Shown here piece after piece: positions 11,381 through 20,846 of a DNA stretch of 64,000 bases (positions are counted from its first letter, which is position 1; the number at the start of each line of letters is the position of its first letter). The position numbers were made by a program, and so were the translations under genes. The stretch comes from Agarivorans sp. Alg241-V36. Lineage in GTDB: Bacteria > Pseudomonadota > Gammaproteobacteria > Enterobacterales > Celerinatantimonadaceae. The notes beneath the pieces are model-generated. The model saw only the letters and a program-made list of their open reading frames with translations, was not told the DNA's origin and did not search any database. The stretch lies in contig NZ_UNRE01000003.1 in the NCBI RefSeq assembly GCF_900537085.1, positions 263,808 through 327,807 of the forward strand, given 5' to 3'.

Positions 11381-12367
11381 CTACCAGCCTTGGGTATGTT
11401 TTTCGATTAACTGGCAGTAAAGCTCTACCTGTTCTGGGTTATCGTTTAATGCCGAGATGTAATGGTATTGCTCCCCACCCGCCTCTAAAAACTCATCGCG
11501 TAGCTCACAAGACACTTCTTCAATGGTTTCTAAGCAATCTGCCGAGAACGCCGGTGAAATAACATCTACAGACTTAATGCCCTGCTCCGCCAATTGATGC
11601 AGTAATCGGTCGGTATAAGGTTTTACCCAAGGATCTTTACCAAAACGCGACTGGTAACATAAACGCCATTGGTTTTGTTTAAGGCCAAGCACTGCGGCAA
11701 CTTTAGCGGCTGTATCTTCACACTGTTGTGGATATGGGTCGCCATTGCGCGCATAACGCTCTGGAATGCCGTGAAAAGAAAACAACAGCACTTCGCCGCG
11801 GGCAGTTAGCTCCCAGTGTTGTTTAATCGAATTAGCTAGCGCTTGTATATAAGCTGGCTCGGCGTAGTAGTCTTTTACCATGCGCAGCTCTGGCAGGTTA
11901 TAGGTGTTTTTAAGCGCTTTAGCGTAAGCATCAAACACTGGTGCGGTGGTTGATACCGAATACTGGGGATACATTGGCAATAACAGCACTTTTTGATGGC
12001 CTGCATCTAGCACTTGATTAACCACTTGCTGAATATCTGGTTCGCTGTAGGTCATGGCTAAATGCACTTCATACTTATCACTAAGCTTAGCCGCAACTTT
12101 GCTACAAATTTGCTCACTAATCACCTTAAGTGGCGAGCCATCTTTCAACCAAATTTGCTGATACAACTTAGCTACACGGCGCGAGCGCAGTGGCAAAATA
12201 ACGCAATACAGTAATGGGAGCCATAACAACTTAGGAAGGTTCACCACCCGCTTATCGGACAAAAACCGACCCAGAAATTTAGCTACTGCACCTGGTGTCG
12301 CTTCGTCTGGTGTTCCTAAGTTCACCAATATTACGGCACATTTTAACTCACTGTCATTTTGTGACAT
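11381..12367 (-). CDS. hemH: Ferrochelatase
   Basis: Inserts Fe2+ into protoporphyrin IX, the last step of protoheme synthesis. The protein has 328 residues. The active-site histidine is in LLFSFHGIPERYARNGDPY (about residue 197) and the metal-route glutamate in PAFSADCLETIEEV (about residue 275). The start ATG follows VILVNLGTP-type family beginnings. It lies downstream of adk in the same direction, as in E. coli, but a terminator hairpin at 12417-12447 separates the two. Confidence 0.96.
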   Translation of the reverse strand: MSQNDSELKCAVILVNLGTPDEATPGAVAKFLGRFLSDKRVVNLPKLLWLPLLYCVILPLRSRRVAKLYQQIWLKDGSPLKVISEQICSKVAAKLSDKYEVHLAMTYSEPDIQQVVNQVLDAGHQKVLLLPMYPQYSVSTTAPVFDAYAKALKNTYNLPELRMVKDYYAEPAYIQALANSIKQHWELTARGEVLLFSFHGIPERYARNGDPYPQQCEDTAAKVAAVLGLKQNQWRLCYQSRFGKDPWVKPYTDRLLHQLAEQGIKSVDVISPAFSADCLETIEEVSCELRDEFLEAGGEQYHYISALNDNPEQVELYCQLIEKHTQGW

Positions 12368-12416
12368 TCAACTATTCCCTAAAAGTAGACAACACAGTGT
12401 ACGGCATTTTTAGGCA

Positions 12417-12447
12417 TAAAAAAAAGCGGCAATAGCCGCTTTTTTTG
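12417..12447. terminator. Terminator between adk and hemH
   Basis: AGCGGC (12425-12430), loop AATA, GCCGCT (12435-12440), with A and T runs on either side. On the minus strand it ends adk transcripts. Confidence 0.85.
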
Positions 12448-12464
12448 CAAATACTAATTAGTAA

Positions 12465-13127
<663 letters not shown>

Positions 13128-13197
13128 CTAGTTTTTAGTGCTTTTACAAGAGACGTGAATTTACACTGATGAGGCCAGAACTACAAGGGAAGCTCGA

Positions 13198-15318
13198 CTA
13201 AAGTTCAGTTTGACGAAGCTCTGCATAATAACGCTGTTTGTTACTGTACATGTTCTGGTCGGCTAGCTTATACAAGCCGCTAAAATCTACGTCGGTGGTT
13301 GAGGCATACCCTACGGAGAAGCTCACCAAAGGCTCTCCGCCAAAGCTGTTTAGATCGATACCCACTTGATTATTTTGTCTTGCTGCTAAACGCTCGTTTA
13401 GCTGACTTGCCGATTCCAATTGTTCACCAGACAATACCGCCGCAAACTCGTCACCGCCAATACGGTAGAAATCTTGGGTTAGGCCGTCACAACAATCAGC
13501 TAATACTCTGGCCACCGAAATAATCAGTTGGTCACCTTTCTCATGGCCTTTCTCATCGTTCATTTGTTTTAGGCCGTTCACGTCAATAATAAATAAACCC
13601 ACTTCGGCATCTAGTTGAGTTTCTAATGAGAACTGCAGTTCATCAAAGGCTTGGCGGTTTTTAATGCCCGTTAAAGAATCGGTTCTGGCAACATGGTCCA
13701 GCTCTTCGTTCAGGGTTCGGTTTTCTAAAAATGCGCTGAGTTCGGTGATAAACAATAGAATTCGATTACTGTTTTCTTCAGTTAACTTCGGCTCGTTGAT
13801 AAGCAACCAACCCATTTTCCCGCCACCGCAGCGAATACCAAACACATTTACCAATTGTTGTTTAAACTCGATACTGAATCGATCCCAACGTTGTCGAGAT
13901 TTTTCTGATACCCGATTAGCTAACTGTTCGAAGCTTTCTACCTCTACCGATAAACTATCGTTCACCATGCGATGGCCTCGAGATTGCGGCAGGTGAATAA
14001 CCAAACCGGTATTGGGAAAACACATCGATAAAATTCGTAGCGCATCGTTAGCAATTTGTCGGTTGCCTATGCTAGCTTCTAATACCCGCCTAAATTGCAC
14101 TAGCTGCTGAAAAAAGAAGTTACTCTGCGCCAAGTTATCCATCGACTGCTCTAAATCACGGGTGCGCTCTTCCACTTTATACTCAAGTTGACTATTTAGG
14201 TTCTGAACTTCTTCTAAGTAGCCTGCCCGTAACTTGTCAATGCGCGCTAACTCAACGTTTTTCTCGTTTACGGTGCGTAACTGTTCGCCAATGGTGCCTT
14301 TCATTTCTGTAAGCAAATTAGCTACATCGGCAAATTCTCGAATCACCAGCTTACCGTTGTTTAGGGCATCGGCATTTCGGCCTTTTTCAAAGTCTCGAAT
14401 TAAGCCGTACAAACGGCCAAATGCTTTTGCCACTAAATGCGCAAACAACATCACAACCACAATTATGATGCCAATAACAATAATGCTACTAGCCATGCCC
14501 GGCGCCATGGCTTCTTTAACTTGGTTAGCTAGGCTCTCTAGGCGCTGACCAACTTTAATCTTAATCCATACGGAGTTTTGATAGTTTCGACCGGATATAA
14601 TCAACCGGCTACCATGAGTAACATCGTAAGCGTCATCACCGATAAGGTTCCCAACCAATTGTTCTTCGCGATAGAACACAGCCAGACTTTCTTGGTCGTC
14701 TAAGCGATTAGCGGCAACTTCCGCTAACTTATAAATAGGCACTACTGCTATTAAGTAGCCTTTTACAACGATACGATCGATGGCGCGATCAGAGTAAATT
14801 GGCACTACATGCACCAAGCTATGGTGTTGACCGCTTTTGCCAACCAAAGAGTAATTATCAACTAAATAGACCTTACTTTTTGATTCAAGATCTTTTATTA
14901 CGAAGGGGCTAGTAAAACGCTCTTGGAGTATATTTGACTGCTCAAGCGCAAGAATATTTCCACCATAAGATTCCACGACAAAGCCGTCGGCTTCTAGCAA
15001 ATACAAAGACTCAATTAACGGCGCATCGAGCACAAAATTCCCAAGTATGTCGGGAAGGTGAATCGAATAAAGTAAGTCATCAATGCCATTCACTACACTC
15101 TCTTGCTCTGACAGCAAACGCAATCCATTGGTAAGAATCTCGTTGCTATGCTTAAGCTCTGCAGTTATTTGGCTAGCTGAGGCAGCTAAGCGACTATCCA
15201 CCGATTGATAAACAAAGTTGTACATTTGTTTATAAAGGGTGAACGAGAGCACCGAAACCGGAATAATGGCTACGAAGATCAGTAACAAAAATGTGATAGA
15301 CCGAAGTCTTATTGTCAT
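13198..15318 (-). CDS. Membrane-bound diguanylate cyclase with periplasmic sensor
   Basis: Makes cyclic di-GMP from two GTP. The 706 residues show a first membrane helix (about 8-28), a periplasmic sensor region (about 29-270, probably Cache-like), a second helix (about 276-296), a HAMP-like and coiled-coil stretch (about 297-395), a middle region that may be GAF-like, and a C-terminal GGDEF domain. The active-site motif GGDEF is intact at about residues 621-625. The inhibitory RxxD site is missing: the matching positions read GLTQ. Its ATG overlaps the stop of the upstream solute-binding protein gene by 4 bases, so the two are translationally coupled and that protein is the likely ligand receptor. 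Confidence 0.9.
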   Translation of the reverse strand: MTIRLRSITFLLLIFVAIIPVSVLSFTLYKQMYNFVYQSVDSRLAASASQITAELKHSNEILTNGLRLLSEQESVVNGIDDLLYSIHLPDILGNFVLDAPLIESLYLLEADGFVVESYGGNILALEQSNILQERFTSPFVIKDLESKSKVYLVDNYSLVGKSGQHHSLVHVVPIYSDRAIDRIVVKGYLIAVVPIYKLAEVAANRLDDQESLAVFYREEQLVGNLIGDDAYDVTHGSRLIISGRNYQNSVWIKIKVGQRLESLANQVKEAMAPGMASSIIVIGIIIVVVMLFAHLVAKAFGRLYGLIRDFEKGRNADALNNGKLVIREFADVANLLTEMKGTIGEQLRTVNEKNVELARIDKLRAGYLEEVQNLNSQLEYKVEERTRDLEQSMDNLAQSNFFFQQLVQFRRVLEASIGNRQIANDALRILSMCFPNTGLVIHLPQSRGHRMVNDSLSVEVESFEQLANRVSEKSRQRWDRFSIEFKQQLVNVFGIRCGGGKMGWLLINEPKLTEENSNRILLFITELSAFLENRTLNEELDHVARTDSLTGIKNRQAFDELQFSLETQLDAEVGLFIIDVNGLKQMNDEKGHEKGDQLIISVARVLADCCDGLTQDFYRIGGDEFAAVLSGEQLESASQLNERLAARQNNQVGIDLNSFGGEPLVSFSVGYASTTDVDFSGLYKLADQNMYSNKQRYYAELRQTEL

Positions 15319-16487
15319 TTTTTGCTTCCGCGTTTGCGAATTTCTTTATCAGCAATCGTTTGCATGAGTTGGGTGGCTTGCTCCACTGAATAGTTATGGT
15401 CCATATATCGGTTAAAGCCACGCTCTAGGGCTAACCACACTACGGTCATTTCGGCGTCACCGGGCATCGCTCTGGTTTCTTCCATTTGCTTCAACATGTT
15501 TTGTTCGTTGGGGCTGTTATCACTGATAATTTGCGAAACCAATTCAACATTAGCAGGAATTAAACCACCTTGATGATAAATGATACTCTGTGCCTCTTGC
15601 TGCTGCATAAAAGCACTAAATTGCTTAATTTGCTGATAATTTTCATCTGACCTTGAGAGACGTGGAAAGGCCAATACATAACCAGAAAACATTGGCAGCA
15701 TTGGCTCACCTTGAATATTTGGCAAGGTGCTTACACCCAGTTTCTCGGCCATATTTTGTTTTAGATCGTTATAAATCCAATCGCCGTTAATCATGTAAGC
15801 GGACTGACCATTTTTAAATCGCTCTACGCTACAGTCGTGATTACACCTAGGATCAACTAAGCCAATATCTTTAAGCTGTTTATAAAACTTTAAAGCCTGC
15901 TGCATTTCTGGGGTGTCTAAGGTGATTTTATCGCCATTTAACGGCCAGCCTTGAAATGCCGTGAGGAATGGAATGAACCAATACATCTCCGAGTAATTCC
16001 AAACAATAGCTTGTTGTTCACCTTGGCTAAGATCTGATTGTTGATCTAGTAACTCGGCCCAAGAGCTGACAGGCTGTTTAACTAGATCTTTGTTATAGTA
16101 AAGCACCAAATGGTTGCCTTGAAATAGTGGCACACCGTATTGCTCGTTATCGGTAAAGCCGGCTTTTAGCACTCGCGACTCTGTTTGCGGAATAATCCAG
16201 TCTTTGGGCACTGGCGCTAAAGAAATCAAATCATGCATCCCGACAAAGTCACTAGGAACATAAAGGATATCCGGCAAGGTATTGGTGCGTGCTTGGTTAA
16301 GTACTTCTTCGCGTAATCGCTCCGATAAGAAGTTATTTTTTTCTACGGTAACACCGGATTGTTTTTCAAACTCTGCAATGGCGTTATCAAGATATTGAGA
16401 TGGGTTATGGGCATTCCACAATGTGACTTTTGCGTTAGCCTGAGAAAGCGTACACATTAAGCCTATAATCAGCACCATTTTGCGCAT
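15315..16487 (-). CDS. Periplasmic ABC-type sugar-binding protein, orphan, coupled to a diguanylate cyclase
   Basis: A family 1 extracellular solute-binding protein (maltose/oligosaccharide type), 390 residues. The start at 16487 gives a signal peptide (MRKMVLIIGLMCTLSQANA) with an AxA cleavage site and follows AAAGG; the frame itself is open 38 codons upstream without a sensible N-terminus. The motif NGQSAYMINGDWIYNDL is typical of the family. No ABC permease or ATPase lies nearby. The stop overlaps the start of the downstream GGDEF gene by 4 bases. I infer that it binds a sugar-like ligand and reports to the sensor domain of the cyclase instead of feeding a transporter. The ligand is unknown. 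Confidence 0.85.
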   Translation of the reverse strand: MRKMVLIIGLMCTLSQANAKVTLWNAHNPSQYLDNAIAEFEKQSGVTVEKNNFLSERLREEVLNQARTNTLPDILYVPSDFVGMHDLISLAPVPKDWIIPQTESRVLKAGFTDNEQYGVPLFQGNHLVLYYNKDLVKQPVSSWAELLDQQSDLSQGEQQAIVWNYSEMYWFIPFLTAFQGWPLNGDKITLDTPEMQQALKFYKQLKDIGLVDPRCNHDCSVERFKNGQSAYMINGDWIYNDLKQNMAEKLGVSTLPNIQGEPMLPMFSGYVLAFPRLSRSDENYQQIKQFSAFMQQQEAQSIIYHQGGLIPANVELVSQIISDNSPNEQNMLKQMEETRAMPGDAEMTVVWLALERGFNRYMDHNYSVEQATQLMQTIADKEIRKRGSKK

Positions 16488-16652
16488 GTTAGCTACCTTT
16501 CCGTTATTATTTTTTTGTTTAGTGTAGCAACGATTTAGCGCTTTAACTGTGAACTCATCCTCTGCATTCACTTCAAAGTCATCTGACCTGTATAGCTGCA
16601 ATCAAGTCCATGAATATTCGTTTGTTTTGAACGCTGCTCATAAAACAAACAA

Positions 16653-16684
16653 TAAAAAAGGCAGCACCTAGTGCTGCCTTTTAT
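16653..16684 (-). terminator. Terminator of htpG
   Basis: AAGGCAGCAC (16658-16667), loop CTA, GTGCTGCCTT (16671-16680), with A and T runs on both sides. It separates htpG from the solute-binding protein gene. Confidence 0.88.
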
Positions 16685-16698
16685 TATTTAGACTTTGA

Positions 16699-18609
16699 TT
16701 AAGCTAAAAGTTGGTTAACTCGCTTAATGAAATCTGAAGGGTTTTCTAAACTACCACGCTCGGCTAATGTTGCTTGATCGAGCAGTAAGCTTGCCCATTC
16801 TGCAAATTTAGCTTCGTCTTGCTCGTCTGCTACACGCTTAACTAAGGCATGCTGAGGGTTTAATTCAAAAATGTACTTTTGATCTGGCACATCTTGACCA
16901 ACTGCTTGCATCAACTTCTGCATTTGCGTGCTCATGTCGTTGTCATCAACAACGATACAAGAAGGTGTATCGGTTAAACGGTAAGTTAAACGAACATCTT
17001 TAACTTTATCGCCCAAGCTTTCTTTCATGCGCTCTACAAAGCTAGCGTATTCGCTTTCGTCTTGCTCTTTTTGCTTTTTAGTTTCTTCGTCATCTAAGTC
17101 GCCAAGGTCTAAATCACCTTTTGTAACAGAAACTAGCGTTTTGCCTTCAGCTTCTGGCAAGTGACTAATTAACCACTCATCTACACGGTCGTGCATTAGT
17201 AGTACTTCAATGCCTTTACGCTTAAAGATTTCTAGGTGCGGGCTATTCGCTGCTGCGGCGTAACCGTCTGCAGTTACGTAGTAAATCTTGTCTTGGCCTT
17301 CTTTCATGCGCTCGATGTAATCGGCGAACGAAACATTTTGCTCAGCGCTATCGCTATTAGTTGAAGCAAAACGCAGTAACTTAGCGATTTGGTCTTTGTT
17401 AGCGATATCTTCCGCAGGGCCTTCTTTTAGCACTTGGCCAAACTCTGCCCAGAACGTTTGGTATTTCTCGGCATCGTTTTTCGCCATGCGCTCAAGCATA
17501 GTAAGAACACGCTTAGTACAAGCGCTACGTAAGTTAGCGGTTGTTTTAGTATCTTGAAGAATCTCACGCGATACGTTTAGCGGTAAGTCGTTTGAATCTA
17601 ACACACCCTTCACAAAGCGTAGGAAACCCGGCATAAACTCGTCGGCGTCGTCCATAATAAATACGCGTTGTACGTAAAGTTTTAAGCCGTGTTGGCGCTC
17701 GCGGTTCCACATATCAAATGGGGCTTTGCTTGGGATGTAAAGCAAGCTGGTGTAATCCTGCTTACCTTCAACCTTGTTATGCGCCCAAGTAAGTGGATCT
17801 GCAAAGTCATGAGAAATGTGCTTGTAAAATTCGTTGTACTCATCTTTAGAGATGTCGCTTTTACCACGAGTCCACAATGCAGTTGCTTTGTTGATGGCTT
17901 CCCACTCACCTGGTACTGCTTCAACTTTTTCACCATCTGGGCCTTCAGACTCAGGGGTTTCGTCTTTCCACATTTGTACTGGGATCGAAATATGATCTGA
18001 GTACTTAGTGATGATAGAACGCACTTTCCAGCTATCTAAGAACTCATGCTCGTCTTCACGCAAGTGAAGAATGATGTCGGTACCACGGCCTTCTTTAGTA
18101 ATGTCGGCTACAGTGTAATCACCTTCTCCGGCACTTTCCCAACGCACGCCTTGGCTAGCTTCTGCGCCAGCAGCACGGGTTTCAACGGTTACCTTGTCGG
18201 CTACGATAAATGCTGAGTAGAAACCTACACCAAATTGACCAATTAATTGTGAGTCTTTTGCGCTGTCGCCACTTAACTGACCAAAGAATTCTTTAGTACC
18301 AGACTTAGCAATAGTACCAAGGTGCTCAACTACTTCATCACGAGTCATACCAATGCCGTTATCAGACAAGGTAATAGTTTTAGCATCTTGGTCGAAGCTT
18401 ACTCGTACACGTAAGTCACCATCATTTTCAAATAAAGCGCTGTCTTCTAGCGCTTTAAAGCGCAACTTGTCGGCGGCGTCTGCCGCGTTAGAGACAAGTT
18501 CACGTAAGAAGATTTCTTTGTTTGAATATAGAGAATGGATCATCAACTGGAGTAACTGTTTTACTTCAGTTTGAAAGCCATGAGTTTCTGCATGAGCTGC
18601 ATCAGTCAT
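16699..18609 (-). CDS. htpG: Chaperone HtpG (Hsp90)
   Basis: Cytoplasmic Hsp90 chaperone that folds clients through ATP-driven dimer closure. Of 636 residues, the N-terminal GHKL ATPase domain shows [16 protein letters not shown], the NGIGM loop and the [11 protein letters not shown] lid region. Middle and C-terminal dimerisation domains follow, and length is normal. The gene is preceded by a near-perfect sigma-32 promoter at 18656-18684, so heat-shock control is expected. recR lies upstream in the same direction, with a terminator between. Confidence 0.97.
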   Translation of the reverse strand: MTDAAHAETHGFQTEVKQLLQLMIHSLYSNKEIFLRELVSNAADAADKLRFKALEDSALFENDGDLRVRVSFDQDAKTITLSDNGIGMTRDEVVEHLGTIAKSGTKEFFGQLSGDSAKDSQLIGQFGVGFYSAFIVADKVTVETRAAGAEASQGVRWESAGEGDYTVADITKEGRGTDIILHLREDEHEFLDSWKVRSIITKYSDHISIPVQMWKDETPESEGPDGEKVEAVPGEWEAINKATALWTRGKSDISKDEYNEFYKHISHDFADPLTWAHNKVEGKQDYTSLLYIPSKAPFDMWNRERQHGLKLYVQRVFIMDDADEFMPGFLRFVKGVLDSNDLPLNVSREILQDTKTTANLRSACTKRVLTMLERMAKNDAEKYQTFWAEFGQVLKEGPAEDIANKDQIAKLLRFASTNSDSAEQNVSFADYIERMKEGQDKIYYVTADGYAAAANSPHLEIFKRKGIEVLLMHDRVDEWLISHLPEAEGKTLVSVTKGDLDLGDLDDEETKKQKEQDESEYASFVERMKESLGDKVKDVRLTYRLTDTPSCIVVDDNDMSTQMQKLMQAVGQDVPDQKYIFELNPQHALVKRVADEQDEAKFAEWASLLLDQATLAERGSLENPSDFIKRVNQLLA

Positions 18610-18655
18610 CGTATTGTTTCCTTGCTTTTACACATACTTCGTTAGTTGATAAACG

Positions 18656-18684
18656 ATATGGGGGTAGCCAATTTTGATTTCAAG
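18656..18684 (-). promoter_or_regulatory. Sigma-32 heat-shock promoter of htpG
   Basis: On the minus strand, CTTGAAA (18684-18678) and CCCCATAT (18663-18656) are separated by 14 bases. This matches the E. coli sigma-32 consensus CTTGAAA-N11-16-CCCCATNT exactly. It lies about 47 bases before the htpG start. Confidence 0.9.
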
Positions 18685-18713
18685 CTGACAGCCAAAAAAA
18701 TTATCTCTGAGAT

Positions 18714-18740
18714 ACAAAAAAGCTCACCGTAGTGAGCTTA
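18714..18740 (-). terminator. Terminator of recR
   Basis: AAGCTCAC (18720-18727), loop CGTA, GTGAGCTT (18732-18739), followed on the minus strand by a T run. It isolates the heat-shock promoter of htpG from recR transcription. Confidence 0.8.
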
Positions 18741-18761
18741 TATTAAAATACTGAGAGCTAC

Positions 18762-19364
18762 TTAATCGAGCTGCTGCCGACCAATCAAAGAATGCGAAAG
18801 TGTCGTGCCATCCACGCTATCAAGTTCGCCTCCCAGCGGAACGCCGTGAGCAATGCGAGATACTTTTACCTGATAACGTTTGGCCATGTCTGCGATGTAA
18901 TAAGCGGTAGCCTCGCCCTCAACGGTTGGATTAGTCGCGAGGATCAATTCAGCGACTTCCTCTTGGGCTAAACGCTGCTCTAGCTTATCGAGATGAAGCT
19001 CTGCTGGGCCAATGCCATCTAGTGGAGAAAGGTGACCCATGAGCACAAAGTAACTGCCAAAAAATTGAGCTGTTTGTTCTATCGCTGCCACGTCGGCGGG
19101 GGTTTCAACCACACAAATCACCCCTTTGTTCATACGTTTTGGAGACTGACAGATGGGACAAAGTTCTTCCTCAGCAAAATTGCGGCACACCTTACAATGC
19201 CCTATCACGTCCATCGCATTGCTAATGCTAGCCGCGAGTTGTAGACCATCTTTACGCTTGCGCTCTAACAAATGAAAGGCCATGCGCTGGGCACTACGAG
19301 GACCCACGCCCGGTAATACCTGTAGTGACTTAATCAATTGTTCTATGCTGGGGCTGTATTTCAT
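18762..19364 (-). CDS. recR: Recombination mediator RecR
   Basis: Works with RecF and RecO to load RecA on gapped DNA. The 200-residue protein has an N-terminal helix-hairpin-helix ([20 protein letters not shown]), a four-cysteine zinc finger (CKVC and CPIC at about 57-72) and a TOPRIM domain beginning at [15 protein letters not shown]. Upstream dnaX and ybaB, usual partners of recR, are absent here; the gene is divergent from the PAP2 gene across about 205 bases. Confidence 0.96.
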   Translation of the reverse strand: MKYSPSIEQLIKSLQVLPGVGPRSAQRMAFHLLERKRKDGLQLAASISNAMDVIGHCKVCRNFAEEELCPICQSPKRMNKGVICVVETPADVAAIEQTAQFFGSYFVLMGHLSPLDGIGPAELHLDKLEQRLAQEEVAELILATNPTVEGEATAYYIADMAKRYQVKVSRIAHGVPLGGELDSVDGTTLSHSLIGRQQLD

Positions 19365-19569
19365 TAAACTTCCACTAATCTCAATTTACGCGACGATAAT
19401 GTAACAGCGTGATAAGCAAAATTCATCACCAGTCGCAGAATTATTCACTTAGAATTGTTCGCAAAATAAATTACATCACTAGACCTAATAGCATTCCAGT
19501 GGGTATGATAATAAACGAAGAAGTATTAGCGGTAAGGGATTTATCGCTAAATCGAACAAGGAACAAGTT

Positions 19570-20799
19570 ATGAAGCTAAAAACCAGCTTAATCTCGGCTG
19601 CCATTCTATCTGTGTTTAGCGCTAACGCAGCAGCCGACGAAACCTATGTACAAATAGGTGACTATACTCAAATTCTTTTGCCTCTTGGTGGCCTAGGCGT
19701 AAGTTTAGCTAAAGGGGATACTGTAGGTAGCTGGCAATTAACCAAATCTTTCGCCACTACCATGATCTTTACTCATGGTATTAAGTTTGCTGTAGACAAG
19801 CGCCGGCCTAACTTTACCACTAATAATTCTTTTCCTTCTGGCCATACGGCTGCAGCGTTTAGTGGCGCATCTTTCTTCCAAACTCGCTATGGTTCAGCCT
19901 GGGGGGTTCCCGCTTATGCGCTTGCCGCTTACACCGGTTGGAGCCGAGTACATGGCGATAAACACTACTGGGATGACGTGATAGCTGGCGCCAGTATAGC
20001 CACTTTAAGTAACTTGTTTTTTGTTAACCCTATCGACGAAGACATTAAAGTGAGCCCAATGGTTGATGGTGATGCTAAAGGTTTACAAATATCACTATCA
20101 AATGGCTTTTTTGAAGGCGGAACACGTTCTAAAAAACCACCAACAGCATTTGACCCTAAGTTTAAATTCGACTTTTTGCTTGGGCCTACTCGCTTAAAAT
20201 CTAATGACATTGGTAGCTTTGCATCCAACCAAAACATAGAGTTTGGTCAAGAAGATACGCTCACAACTGCTGCCGCAAGATGGACTTGGTTAGCCAGTGA
20301 TCAACACAGCTTTAGTTACTCAACCCAACCTTATGAAGCGCGAGACCAAGGCAAGGTAGAAGGCGGAGGTGATGTATATGCACAATACCAAGTTTGGGAT
20401 AACTTAGTTAACTGGCAGTACGATTTACAGTTAGGTAAACAATGGATTGGTAAAGCAGGTTTAGGTTTATTGATTCAATATGCGCAAGCTTCACTTTACC
20501 CCGACTCAAGCTTTAGCAAAGAGCTAGAAGGTGATGAAGAATGGCTATTTTACCCCTTAGCAAACGCAACCCTTGGTTACCACTTTACGCCTAAGGTGAA
20601 CCTCGCATTTACTGGCGAATACGGTAATAATGGCGACGGTGAAGTGCTTATGACAGATTTAGGCCTTAACTATGCGTTTAATAAGCGCTGGGATATTGGT
20701 GGTGGTTATAGCTACTACAAACGTGACCAAGACAATGCTAAAACCTTTAGAAAAATTGAGTTCGACAGCATTTATCTGCGCTTAGGTTATGCATTTTAA
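19570..20799 (+). CDS. Exported PAP2-family phosphatase with C-terminal beta-barrel-like domain
   Basis: The 409-residue protein begins with a signal peptide (to about residue 22, SANAAADE). The complete PAP2 acid-phosphatase signature follows: KX6RP at residues 72-80, PSGH at 89-92 and SRX5HX3D at 125-136, all catalytic residues present. From about residue 160 the sequence changes to alternating beta strands rich in aromatic residues and ends in phenylalanine (LRLGYAF), as outer-membrane barrels do. I infer a lipid or phosphate-ester phosphatase held at the outer membrane. The substrate is unknown. A short gap of 47 bases separates it from the next gene. Confidence 0.83.
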   Translation: MKLKTSLISAAILSVFSANAAADETYVQIGDYTQILLPLGGLGVSLAKGDTVGSWQLTKSFATTMIFTHGIKFAVDKRRPNFTTNNSFPSGHTAAAFSGASFFQTRYGSAWGVPAYALAAYTGWSRVHGDKHYWDDVIAGASIATLSNLFFVNPIDEDIKVSPMVDGDAKGLQISLSNGFFEGGTRSKKPPTAFDPKFKFDFLLGPTRLKSNDIGSFASNQNIEFGQEDTLTTAAARWTWLASDQHSFSYSTQPYEARDQGKVEGGGDVYAQYQVWDNLVNWQYDLQLGKQWIGKAGLGLLIQYAQASLYPDSSFSKELEGDEEWLFYPLANATLGYHFTPKVNLAFTGEYGNNGDGEVLMTDLGLNYAFNKRWDIGGGYSYYKRDQDNAKTFRKIEFDSIYLRLGYAF

Positions 20800-20846
20800 A
20801 ACTGAAGGCGCAGATTGCGCCTTTTTATTACCTTTTACTTGCAAGG

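Noticed and set aside
15315-16487. A sugar ABC transporter operon.
   Set aside because: Neither permease nor ATPase genes are adjacent; the next gene is a GGDEF protein.
17682-18574. Open frames on both strands within htpG.
   Set aside because: Overlap a conserved gene in other frames; no start signals or protein-like composition.
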